Assembly (NCBI GenBank): GCA_016191815.1
Contig: JACPVI010000015.1
Span: 62,001-126,000 of the forward strand
Direction of reading: 5' to 3'
Source: Myxococcales bacterium
Lineage (GTDB): Bacteria; Myxococcota; Myxococcia; Myxococcales; Myxococcaceae
Length of the DNA: 64,000 nt
Under the pieces are notes generated by a model. That model ran no database searches. It saw only the letters and a list, made by a program, of their open reading frames with translations, and was not told the DNA's origin. Below, piece by piece: positions 9,674 through 16,911 of the stretch (positions within the stretch are counted from its first letter, which is position 1; each line of letters opens with the position of its first letter). The position numbers and the translations under genes are program-made.

Positions 9674-10192
9674 GTGCGGCTGGACGCAGGAGAGCTCTTC
9701 GAGCGGTACCACGGCGTCGTCTTCCGGCGGTGCCTGGCCCTGCTCCGAAACGAGGAGGACGCCGCGGAGGCAGTCCAAGAAGTCTTCTGCGTGGCGGTGA
9801 GGGGGCTCGGGCGCTTCAGGCTGCGCTCGGCGCCGCTCACGTGGCTGTATGCCATCGCCACCCGGCGGTGCCTCCAGCAGCTCAGAAATCGCTCCTCCCG
9901 GATGCTGAAGGAGGCGCTATTCCTCTCCGAGCCGAGCAGCACCAGCCCCGATCCTTCCGCGCGCGCGGATCTGGACCGGCTGCTCTCCGGCCTCTCGCCG
10001 GAAGAGCTGGCGCTCTTCGCCTACGCCTTCCGCGACGGCTTCACCCAGGAGGAGCTGGCAGAGCTGTTGCGCGTGTCGCGAAAGACGGTGGGCAAGCGGC
10101 TCAAGGCGCTGAACGCCAGGCTCGGCCGATGGACCGCCGGAGCGGCGCCCCGAGAAGCCGCGCTCCGGGCCGCGGAGGAGGTCGCCGGCTGA
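9674..10192 (+). CDS. ECF-type RNA polymerase sigma factor
   Basis: About 172 residues from the GTG at 9674, chosen because it follows the previous stop by one base and gives a normal ECF N-terminus (AGELFERYHGVVFRRCLALL). Region 2 includes NEEDAAEAVQEVFCVAVRGL and APLTWLYAIATRRCLQQLR. Region 4 near residues 115-150 (SPEELALFAYAFRDGFTQEE, then a helix-turn-helix ELLRVSRKTVGKRLKAL) would bind the -35 element. An upstream ATG at 9620 lies inside the preceding gene and is less likely. Its regulator is probably the zinc-finger domain of the preceding gene; the reverse order (anti-sigma first) is less usual. Confidence 0.9.
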   Translation: MRLDAGELFERYHGVVFRRCLALLRNEEDAAEAVQEVFCVAVRGLGRFRLRSAPLTWLYAIATRRCLQQLRNRSSRMLKEALFLSEPSSTSPDPSARADLDRLLSGLSPEELALFAYAFRDGFTQEELAELLRVSRKTVGKRLKALNARLGRWTAGAAPREAALRAAEEVAG

Positions 10193-10331
10193 TCCGCCGT
10201 ATGCCTGCCGACACTCCGCGCTGACAAATTCGGCCCCCGCTGGGCGCATATCAAGGCCGCGGTCAGTTGGCCCATTGGTGCGACCTTCCTGCGCAGCAGG
10301 CCGCGGCCGGGCCGACCGCGGCTTGAGACTT

Positions 10332-10350
10332 GGATATACTGTGGATATCC
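10332..10350. promoter_or_regulatory. Inverted repeat, probable operator/promoter of the VapBC pair
   Basis: GGATAT at 10332 and ATATCC at 10345 form an inverted repeat in an otherwise GC-rich 170-base gap, ending 10 bases before the antitoxin ATG. A TTGAGA at 10323 and an AT-rich stretch are consistent with an overlapping sigma-70-type promoter. Autoregulation by ribbon-helix-helix antitoxins at such palindromes is common; here it is inferred. Confidence 0.5.
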
Positions 10351-10360
10351 TTCGGCCGCG

Positions 10361-10618
10361 ATGAGGAAAAAGGTGCTGGTATCCATCACCGCGCGCGATC
10401 TCGCTCGCATCGACGCGGCCGCCCGGCGCGCAGGTCAGAGTCGCAGCGCCTACATTTGCCGGGCCGCTCTCAAGGAAGCGGAGCGGCCGGCTCCCCGCCC
10501 GATGGACGATCCACGCTTCCGCCAGTTGTACGGGCGCCTCGAGGAATTGCGCAAGCGCATCGCTCCCATGGGCACGGCCCAAGTTCTGGCCGCTCGCGAC
10601 CGGGGCCGGCGCTCTTGA
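10361..10618 (+). CDS. Ribbon-helix-helix antitoxin (VapB-type)
   Basis: 85 residues. The N-terminal KKVLVSITARDLARIDAAAR followed by SRSAYICRAALKEA is a CopG/MetJ-like ribbon-helix-helix: one strand, then two helices. The C-terminal half (RFRQLYGRLEELRKRIAPMG) would wrap the toxin. The stop overlaps the TTG start of the PIN-domain gene (TTGA), the standard antitoxin-toxin arrangement. No strong Shine-Dalgarno precedes the ATG. Confidence 0.85.
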   Translation: MRKKVLVSITARDLARIDAAARRAGQSRSAYICRAALKEAERPAPRPMDDPRFRQLYGRLEELRKRIAPMGTAQVLAARDRGRRS

Positions 10619-11049
10619 GGTCCTTGGTCGTAGACGCTTCCGTCGCCTTCAAGTGGCTGGCTCCCGGAGCAGGCGAGGTGGGAGAGCGCGCGGCGCGAGC
10701 CATCCTTGACGCCCTCTACCAGGGCGAGTGCCACCTCCATGTCCCCGACCTTCTATTCTACGAAGTGGGCAACATCTTGATCTGCGGGAGGGCGCGGCCG
10801 CCCATTTCCGTCGTCGAAGGAGCGCTCGACGTGCTCATCCGGCTGCCGCTCACCGTCGAACGGCCGACCCCGGTCTCGGCCCAGAGGGCTGCCAAGCTTG
10901 CCCGGAAGCTCGGTTTGACTTTCCATGACGCCTCTTACCTGGCGCTTGCCCACTCCCTGGATTGTGAGCTCGTCACCGCCGATGCCCGGCTGAAGAGGGC
11001 GGCGCGCGGAAGTCGGGTTCTTCTTCTCGATACCTACGACCGCAGCTGA
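10615..11049 (+). CDS. vapC: PIN-domain ribonuclease toxin (VapC family)
   Basis: About 144 residues from a TTG that overlaps the antitoxin stop. The acidic catalytic positions of PIN nucleases are all visible: VVDASVAFKWL (first Asp), LFYEVGNIL (Glu), LTFHDASYLALA (Asp) and VTADARL (last Asp). VapC proteins cut tRNA or rRNA and are held inactive by the partner antitoxin. The module looks intact. An in-frame upstream extension from 10330 runs through the antitoxin and is not coding. Confidence 0.9.
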   Translation: MRSLVVDASVAFKWLAPGAGEVGERAARAILDALYQGECHLHVPDLLFYEVGNILICGRARPPISVVEGALDVLIRLPLTVERPTPVSAQRAAKLARKLGLTFHDASYLALAHSLDCELVTADARLKRAARGSRVLLLDTYDRS

Positions 11050-11072
11050 CCTGCCGCCCCTCCTCCCGCTTC

Positions 11073-11819
11073 TCAACCTCCCGCCGCCAGCGCCATCAGC
11101 GCCAGGTACTCGCGGATCGCGACGAACGAGTCCCGCTGGGCGCCCGCGTTGGGCAGAAAGTCCACCAAGCCGTACCGCTTGCCGGTCCAGGTGAGGAAAT
11201 CGGCCGGGTACGGATGAACCTCGAGCCCCACCTTGCGGAAGGCGCTCAACGCCCGGGTGAGGTGGAAGGCCGAGGTGACCACCACCGGCGAGCGGAAGCC
11301 CCGCTCCTTGCAAAGCCGCGCCGACTCGCGCGCGTTCTCCAAGGTGTCGCGGCTTTGGTCTTCGGCCAAGACGCCCTCCGCCGGGGCCCCAAGGTCCTCG
11401 AGCAGCCGCTTGGCGATCGGCGCCTCGGCGGCCATGGTCTCGAATACCCTCCCTCCCGAGACGATGAGCGGCACTTTCAGGCGGCGCTGCAGGCGAAAGC
11501 CGGTCACCGCCCGGTAGAGCGTCGCGTAGGACGGCGCTCCGGTGCCGCTCAGGTCCTGGACACCGGTGCGCACCCCTCCGCCGAGGACGATCACCACGTC
11601 GCCCTCGGGAACCGGGATTCCCTCGTACGGGGCCTCCAGCCCCCGCAATAGCGAGTCCGCCACCGGGGGAACGGCCAGAGCCCAACTCGCCAGGGCGATG
11701 CCGAGCGCCGCGGCTCCCGGCCAGCGCGGTTTGCGCCGAAGGAGCAAGACGCCCAGGCCCAGGAGCAGAGCCACGAATACGCCGGGAGGCGTGAAGAGCG
11801 AAACCGCCAGGTGCCTCAT
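11073..11819 (-). CDS. YdcF/ElyC-like DUF218 membrane protein
   Basis: About 248 residues. The ATG at 11819 is preferred over a GTG six bases upstream because ggaagg lies at a proper distance from it. Two N-terminal membrane segments (about 5-25 and 35-55) precede a DUF218 fold: DVVIVLGGGVRTG, then LIVSGGR, a conserved DTLENARESA and VVTSAFHLTRA. Relatives include SanA and ElyC, which affect envelope integrity and lipid-carrier use in peptidoglycan synthesis; the chemical role here is not established. It ends near the VapC stop (convergent). Confidence 0.87.
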   Translation of the reverse strand: MRHLAVSLFTPPGVFVALLLGLGVLLLRRKPRWPGAAALGIALASWALAVPPVADSLLRGLEAPYEGIPVPEGDVVIVLGGGVRTGVQDLSGTGAPSYATLYRAVTGFRLQRRLKVPLIVSGGRVFETMAAEAPIAKRLLEDLGAPAEGVLAEDQSRDTLENARESARLCKERGFRSPVVVTSAFHLTRALSAFRKVGLEVHPYPADFLTWTGKRYGLVDFLPNAGAQRDSFVAIREYLALMALAAGG

Positions 11820-11829
11820 GGGCACCTTC

Positions 11830-13587
11830 CTATCCCGGCTTGACCTTTCGTGGCCTGGGAATGGCGTACTCGTCGAGCCGGGTGAGCATCGTCCGCCGCG
11901 AGATGCCGAGCAGCCGCGCCGCCAGGGTCTGGTTGCCCCCGCAGCGCTCGAGCGCCTCGAGGATGCGCTTCCGCTCCGCCTCGAACGCCGGCCCGGCCTT
12001 GCCCGGGGGCACCACCGGCGTCGGCTCTCCCAGGAGCGGCGGACGCGAGAGCAGCTCGCCCGAGAGCTTCTCCACCGGGAGCAGCTCCACTCCGATCTCC
12101 CCCTCGCCGGCCAAGAGCACCGCCCGCTCGATGACGTTGCGCAGCTCGCGGATGTTGCCCGGCCAGCTGTAGCTGTTGAGCATCGCCACCGCGTCGGGGG
12201 TCAGCTCTGGCTCCTTCCGCCTCCCCATCTGGCGGGCGAACTGCGAGACGAACGAGCGCACCAAAGGCTCGATCTCCCCCACCCGCTCCCTGAGCGGAGG
12301 AATGACCAGCACGATACCGTTGAGCCGGAAGAAGAGGTCCTGCCGGAAGGTGCCCTTCTTCACCTCCGCCTCGAGGTCCCGGTTGGTCGCGGAGACGAAG
12401 CGCACGTCGATGGGCCGGGTGCGCACGTCGCCGACCCTCATCACCTCGCGCTGCTCGATCACCCTGAGCAGCTTCACCTGGATGGAGATCGGCAGCTCGC
12501 CCACCTCGTCGAGAAGCACCGTGCCGCCCTGGGCGCTCTCCAACAGCCCCGGCTTCGACTTGATCGCCCCGGTGAAGGCGCCCTTCTCGTGGCCGAACAG
12601 CTCGGACTCCAGCAGGCTCTCCGAGAGCGCCGCGCAGTTGAGCCTGAGCAACGGCCGGTCCGCCCGCGGAGAGGCCCGGTGGATGCCCTCGGCGAAGACC
12701 TCCTTCCCCACCCCGGTCTCCCCGGCGAGGATGACGCTGATGGCGCTCTGGGCGATCCGCTCGATGAGCTGGTGCAGCTTCACCATCTGCGGATCCTCGA
12801 CGATGACCCGGCGCTCCTCGGCTCCTCGCGCCGGCTCCCCGCGGACTTCCGCGCAGGCCTTCTCGAAGAGCGCGTCCGGGTCTCTGCCGTCCCGGCTCCA
12901 GCAAGCCACCCCCAGCGAGGCCGGCGCCCCGCGGGCGTTGAGCTCGAGCTGGAGCCGCTCGGCGAAGCGATCCACCGCCTCCGGGGCGCGGTCCAACAGG
13001 AGCACCTCGTACTCCCCCGGCCCGTAGGAGGCGACCACGTCCGCGGAGCCGATCGCGCCGGCCAGCACCTCTTGAACCACCGCCGCGGAGGAGCCTCCCT
13101 GCAAGCGAATCCGCATCACTGCAAAGCGCCCCGAGGAGTCCACCGCCCGCGAGCACTCCTCCTCCAAGCGCCCCTCGAAATAGCCGTGCGTCCAGAGCCG
13201 CCGCGGGCGCTTGGCCGCCGCCGCCGGGCTGGCCCGCTGGACGATGACCGTCACCGAGCCGAGCTCGATGGCGTCCCCCGAACCGATGGGCACCGCCTCG
13301 CCCTGCTTGATCGTGTCGCCGCGGACCTTGGTGCCGTTCGAGCTGCCGAGATCTTCGATGGTCAGCGTCGGGCCCACGCGGATCAGCGCGTGTCGCCGGG
13401 AGATCGCCGGCACGTCGACCTGGATGTCGGAGTCAGAGGATCTGCCGATCACCACCTCTCCCTCATTCGGCAGCGGGTGGGTGGAGAGCGTCTCCTGCGA
13501 GAAGACGAGCAGCCGGTATGGCTGCCTGCCGGCTCGTCCGTGGTCGGACGACTCTTCATCGATGAGCGTCTGGACCGGGTTGTCCAT
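11830..13587 (-). CDS. FHA-domain sigma-54-dependent transcriptional activator
   Basis: 585 residues. The FHA domain spans about 45-105 (VVIGRSSDSDIQ, SRRHALI, LGSSNGTKV) and should read phosphothreonine signals. Residues about 150-260 look like a degenerate GGDEF/cyclase-like domain (YGPGEYEVLLLDRAPEAVDR) without a GGDEF motif. The AAA+ domain has Walker A GETGVGKE (about 284), the sigma-54 contact GAFTGA (about 336), Walker B GGTVLLDEVGE and an arginine-finger region FRLNGIVLVIPPLRER. A Fis-type helix-turn-helix is at the end. This FHA-sigma54 architecture is well known in Myxococcus, where Ser/Thr kinases feed such regulators. The next gene on this strand (YdcF-like) is separated by only 10 bases. 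Confidence 0.94.
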   Translation of the reverse strand: MDNPVQTLIDEESSDHGRAGRQPYRLLVFSQETLSTHPLPNEGEVVIGRSSDSDIQVDVPAISRRHALIRVGPTLTIEDLGSSNGTKVRGDTIKQGEAVPIGSGDAIELGSVTVIVQRASPAAAAKRPRRLWTHGYFEGRLEEECSRAVDSSGRFAVMRIRLQGGSSAAVVQEVLAGAIGSADVVASYGPGEYEVLLLDRAPEAVDRFAERLQLELNARGAPASLGVACWSRDGRDPDALFEKACAEVRGEPARGAEERRVIVEDPQMVKLHQLIERIAQSAISVILAGETGVGKEVFAEGIHRASPRADRPLLRLNCAALSESLLESELFGHEKGAFTGAIKSKPGLLESAQGGTVLLDEVGELPISIQVKLLRVIEQREVMRVGDVRTRPIDVRFVSATNRDLEAEVKKGTFRQDLFFRLNGIVLVIPPLRERVGEIEPLVRSFVSQFARQMGRRKEPELTPDAVAMLNSYSWPGNIRELRNVIERAVLLAGEGEIGVELLPVEKLSGELLSRPPLLGEPTPVVPPGKAGPAFEAERKRILEALERCGGNQTLAARLLGISRRTMLTRLDEYAIPRPRKVKPG

Positions 13588-14144
13588 TCGGGCCTGAATC
13601 TACGCGAAGCGCGGCCGCTCGGGGGCTCTCAGGCGCAACCGATTGCGCTTGGGGCGCAGCCACGGCTGCGCTTGGCGCCTCGCCACGGCCGACCGACCTC
13701 CGCAAGTCCGCGACTCTCGGCTTGAAGCAGCGCTGGCCCGTTCCGTGAAGAGGGGAAAGGGCGTCGCCTCAGGGTAGGGTGGGCTACCCGCCGGGCGGGC
13801 CTTCTTTTCGATCCCCTGGGAGGAGGCCCGCCCGCTTCTTTTCAGGCTCTCCTACGCCGCTCCGTCTCGGCGACCAGTTCCCTGGAGAGACCGAGCCTGG
13901 TCCGGGGGCGCTCCGACTTTTCGGAAGACAGCTCGGGCTCGAACCACTGTCCGGCAAAAACATGGAGGCGCATCAGATCCTCGGTGCGGGCCTGGCGATC
14001 ATCGCGCGTCCATGTGCCGGTCAGACCCATGAGTGGCGGGTGAGAATACAAACCACCCTGGGAAGCCGCAACCCGGTACCGCTTTGCGACAATTCGCCCT
14101 TGCCGCTCCTGCACGTCCGCTGGGGCGTCCCTACCCTCACCCCG
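13588..14144. other. 557-base intergenic region with several stem-loops
   Basis: No convincing protein gene. It separates the minus-strand FHA-sigma54 start from the plus-strand lipoprotein start and so should carry promoters for both. Near 13631-13680 two imperfect copies of a hairpin unit occur (GCGCAACCGATTGCGCTTGG and GCGCAGCC-AC-GGCTGCGCTTGG). A further strong inverted repeat with a pyrimidine-rich tail follows at 13792-13843. Together they resemble a small structured RNA ending in a terminator. A frame open from 13779 into the lipoprotein has no family signature before the ATG at 14145. Confidence 0.45.
13792..13843 (+). terminator. Orphan intrinsic-terminator-like hairpin
   Basis: CGGGCGGGCCT (13792-13802) pairs with AGGCCCGCCCG (13824-13834) and is followed by cttcttttc. 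No plus-strand gene ends upstream, because the closest gene is the minus-strand FHA-sigma54 start, so this would terminate an unannotated plus-strand transcript. Confidence 0.4.
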
Positions 14145-14828
14145 ATGAAGGAATGGGGCTGGGTCGGCGTGGTGGCGCTCCTCTGTTCCGGGTGCGCGAC
14201 GGTAAAGGTGACGCAGCGAAACGGCTGCTGGGTCCGCCAGACGGAGACGTTCCCCAAGACCATCCGTGAGGACATCGGACCATGCGTCCGCCAGCCGCCC
14301 GCCTGGTCGGCCGACCGGGTGACGCGGCTGGTGCAGGAATGCATCGCCGAGGCGGACTACCGCTGGCAGGCCGGGGCGCTGGCCGCCTGGCAAAGCGGGT
14401 TGCCTCTCCCCCGGCGCGAATCGGAGGAGGCGCAGCTCAAGGAATGCTTGGAGCGCCCAGCCATCGTGGCGGTGGCGGAGAACGAGGCGTTGAAAAAGCA
14501 GCTCGGCGAGCTATCCGCCGAAAGAGAACACCTCCGCCGGGTGGCGCAGGAAGACCGCGAGCACTGGAAGGCCTCGCAGGAGCGGATGGCCGAGGCGCTG
14601 GGCGAGGCGGCCAAGAAACCCGCGCCGTCCGCATTCGCGACCGCGAACAGCACGGGCACCGCCACCAGCGAGAGCGACAGAGCCGGGGGACTCCAGCGCG
14701 CCCAGGCCGCCGAGGCGGAGCCGAAGAAGCGCCTCGCGCCAAAGCGGAGCTGCGAGCCGGGAAGAAGCGCAAGCGGCGCCGGCCTCCCCCGGTGCGATCC
14801 GCCCTCGCGGCTGGGGAACGAGAAGTAG
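14145..14828 (+). CDS. Lipoprotein of unknown function with coiled-coil
   Basis: About 227 residues from the ATG at 14145. The N-terminus WVGVVALLCSGCATV is a lipoprotein signal with Cys 17 as the lipidation site. The body has paired Cys (NGCWVRQTE, IGPCVRQPP, LVQECIAEADYRW, LKECLERP) and a helix-rich segment (about 110-160, ENEALKKQLGELSAEREHLR) likely to form a coiled coil. The tail is low-complexity. Another reading frame over the last 150 bases encodes a Lys/Arg-rich tail, so a late frameshift is possible but cannot be shown. No catalytic motif seen. Confidence 0.72.
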   Translation: MKEWGWVGVVALLCSGCATVKVTQRNGCWVRQTETFPKTIREDIGPCVRQPPAWSADRVTRLVQECIAEADYRWQAGALAAWQSGLPLPRRESEEAQLKECLERPAIVAVAENEALKKQLGELSAEREHLRRVAQEDREHWKASQERMAEALGEAAKKPAPSAFATANSTGTATSESDRAGGLQRAQAAEAEPKKRLAPKRSCEPGRSASGAGLPRCDPPSRLGNEK

Positions 14829-14897
14829 TCCCTCGACCTTTGCTTGCGCTAGGGTCAGCCCCGCGCGGCACATCGCCGCGGACCCACGGGAGGGGAC

Positions 14898-15764
14898 ATG
14901 AACCTGAGACATTCGCCGGTGCTTCTCGCAGTCGCGGGCCTGGCATTCGGCTGCGGCCGCCGGGGGCTCGAGGACACCGATGAGATCGCCCAGAACGCGG
15001 GCGAGGTGCTGGCCAGCCTCGACGAGGTGAGCCAGAGCGGGGCGATTGCCCAGCGGATGTTCCCCCGGGAGCCGAGCCTGCTGCGGCCGAGAGCGATCGA
15101 GCGGGCCCTTGGCTGGGTGCTTCCCGAGGCTTTGGCCGCCACTTCCTGCTGGACGGTGCCGTTCAGCGCGTGCGCCAGCGGCACGAGGACGCGGGACTTC
15201 AACTCCTGCTCGATCGGCCCCGCCACCCTCACCGGCACGGTGAAGCTGACCTTCTCGGACACTGCCGGCTGCAAGGTGGAGACCGCGGGCGCCGCGGTGA
15301 CCCGCACCCCGGACTTCACTCTCACCGGCCCCCGCGGAGCCAGCTACAAGGTGACCGCTCCCGGCGGCGGCCAGACCGTGACCAAGGCCGCCTCCGGCTA
15401 CACCTACAAGGTGGGCGGCATCCAGCGGGTGGGCACCAGCTCGGGCGGCGCCACGCTGTTCGACTTCACCACCAAGACGCTGGAGGACATCACCATCACG
15501 GGCACGAGCCGGGCGGAGCGGGTGCTGAACGGCGGGAAGCTCGAGGTGACGAACAGCAAGCGCAACTACACGGTGGTGCTGGCGCCCGAGAACCTGAAAT
15601 GGAGCGCCACCTGCTCCTGCCCGGTTTCCGGCAAGCTCACCGGGAGCGTCACCTCGGGCGGCTCCGGCACGGTGACGATCGAGGTCACCGGCTGCGGCAC
15701 CGCCAAGCTGACCGTGCAAGGGGAGACCTCGGACGTCACCCTGGAGCGCTGCTCTTCGCTCTAG
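14898..15764 (+). CDS. Predicted lipoprotein, unknown function
   Basis: 288 residues. The signal VLLAVAGLAFGCGRRG gives a lipidation Cys at about residue 19. The mature part starts with a helical stretch (EIAQNAGEVLASLDEVSQSG) and continues with a strand-rich region with Thr/Gly-rich repeats (TLTGTVKLTFSD, GKLTGSVTSGGSGTVTIEV) and four or more Cys that could pair. It ends close to, and convergent with, the oxidoreductase gene (7 bases). The family is not recognised; probably an outer-membrane or surface lipoprotein. Confidence 0.75.
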   Translation: MNLRHSPVLLAVAGLAFGCGRRGLEDTDEIAQNAGEVLASLDEVSQSGAIAQRMFPREPSLLRPRAIERALGWVLPEALAATSCWTVPFSACASGTRTRDFNSCSIGPATLTGTVKLTFSDTAGCKVETAGAAVTRTPDFTLTGPRGASYKVTAPGGGQTVTKAASGYTYKVGGIQRVGTSSGGATLFDFTTKTLEDITITGTSRAERVLNGGKLEVTNSKRNYTVVLAPENLKWSATCSCPVSGKLTGSVTSGGSGTVTIEVTGCGTAKLTVQGETSDVTLERCSSL

Positions 15765-15771
15765 CCGCGCG

Positions 15772-16731
15772 CTACCAGTGGATGCGGAGCGCCAGCTTGC
15801 CCAGGTGGTGCTCCTCGACTTCCCGGTGCGCCCGCGCGACTTCGTCGAGCCGGTACACCTTCCACAGCTCGACGTGGAAGGGCTGGTCTCCGATGAGCTG
15901 GTTGAGGCGGTCGAACGCCTCGGCGCTGGGGGTGCCGTCGTAGGCGAGCAGCTTGACCCCCTTCGGCGCCTTCGGCTCGGGCTCGACTCCATTGGGATAG
16001 GCGACTCGGCCGCCCTTCTTCAGCCCCTTCAACGCCTCGTCCACCCCTTCGCCCCCGGCGAGCACCAGGGCGGCATCGAGCCCGTCGGGCGCGAAGGTGC
16101 GCGCCGCACCCGCGATCTCCCCGGCCCGGCCGTCCACGGCGGCGTCGGCGCCGAGCCTCTTCACCAGCTCCACCCCGTCCGGCCGCGAGGCGACCGCGAG
16201 CACTCGCGCTCCCATGCGCTTGGCCAGCTGGACCGCCATGTGTCCGATGCCGCCGCTCCCGCCGACGATCATCAGTGACTGCCCGCGGCGAAGGCGCAGC
16301 TGATCTTCCAGCCCCCGCAGCCCGGTGATGCCATCTGCTCCCAGGGCCCCTGCCTCCCTTGCGTCGATCCGCTTGGGGATCCGCGCCGCACAGTCCTCGT
16401 GGAGCTTCACGTATTCGCCGTAGAAGCCGCCCTCCATCTGGAAGCCGTAGGCGTGGTCACCCACTCGGAGGCGGCGCACCTTGGGGCCGACCGCCACCAC
16501 CACGCCCGCCCCGTCGTTGCCCATCACGTAAGGGAAGCGGGTGGAGCCGTCGTCGAATCCGCCCTCCCGAACCCACGGGTCCCAGACGCCGATCCCCGCC
16601 GTGTCCACCCGGAGGAGAACCTCGTGCGCACCAGGCAGGGGGACTGGCAGCGTGGCGACGTGGAGGACGTCTGGACCGCCGAAGCGATCGATCGCAGCGG
16701 CCTTCATCTGGCTTGGAATGGAAGGTTCCAT
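15772..16731 (-). CDS. Zinc-less medium-chain NAD(P)H oxidoreductase (quinone reductase-like)
   Basis: About 319 residues. The start is ambiguous: ATGs at 16752, 16731 and 16707 are in frame, and the domain begins at KAAAIDRFGGPDVL. It has a GroES-like N-terminal half (HEVLLRVDTAGIGVWDPWVR, YVMGNDGAGVVVAVGPKVRR) and a Rossmann half (SLMIVGGSGGIGHMAVQLAK). The catalytic zinc Cys/His ligands of true alcohol dehydrogenases are absent, fitting quinone/enone reductases that use NADPH. It is divergent from the PrpD gene across a 180-base gap containing an inverted repeat (GGCTCCTCG at 16789, complement at 16806). Confidence 0.85.
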   Translation of the reverse strand: MEPSIPSQMKAAAIDRFGGPDVLHVATLPVPLPGAHEVLLRVDTAGIGVWDPWVREGGFDDGSTRFPYVMGNDGAGVVVAVGPKVRRLRVGDHAYGFQMEGGFYGEYVKLHEDCAARIPKRIDAREAGALGADGITGLRGLEDQLRLRRGQSLMIVGGSGGIGHMAVQLAKRMGARVLAVASRPDGVELVKRLGADAAVDGRAGEIAGAARTFAPDGLDAALVLAGGEGVDEALKGLKKGGRVAYPNGVEPEPKAPKGVKLLAYDGTPSAEAFDRLNQLIGDQPFHVELWKVYRLDEVARAHREVEEHHLGKLALRIHW

Positions 16732-16911
16732 GGCGCCCGTAACGTTGGGCATCCGGCAATCGAGGGTCCAGCCGCCGAGCAACGGGCCGGCTCCTCGGCC
16801 GCGAGCGAGGAGCCCGGGCGGGCCGGCCGGTGGCCCAAACCTGCCCAGGACAAGCCGTGCCTACCCTGGTGGGAGACGCGCCGACCGCACGGGGCGACCG
16901 GAGGAAGAGCC

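Noticed and set aside
7558-9942. 794-residue minus-strand frame across the VIT/VWA gene
   Set aside because: Low-complexity shadow; the plus-strand protein has all domain motifs.
11542-13725. 727-residue plus-strand frame opposite the sigma-54 activator
   Set aside because: Composition typical of an antisense frame, no recognisable family, and it covers two real minus-strand genes.
13779-14144. N-terminal extension of the lipoprotein at 14145
   Set aside because: The extension would bury a perfect lipoprotein signal and overlaps stem-loops; the ATG at 14145 is a better start.
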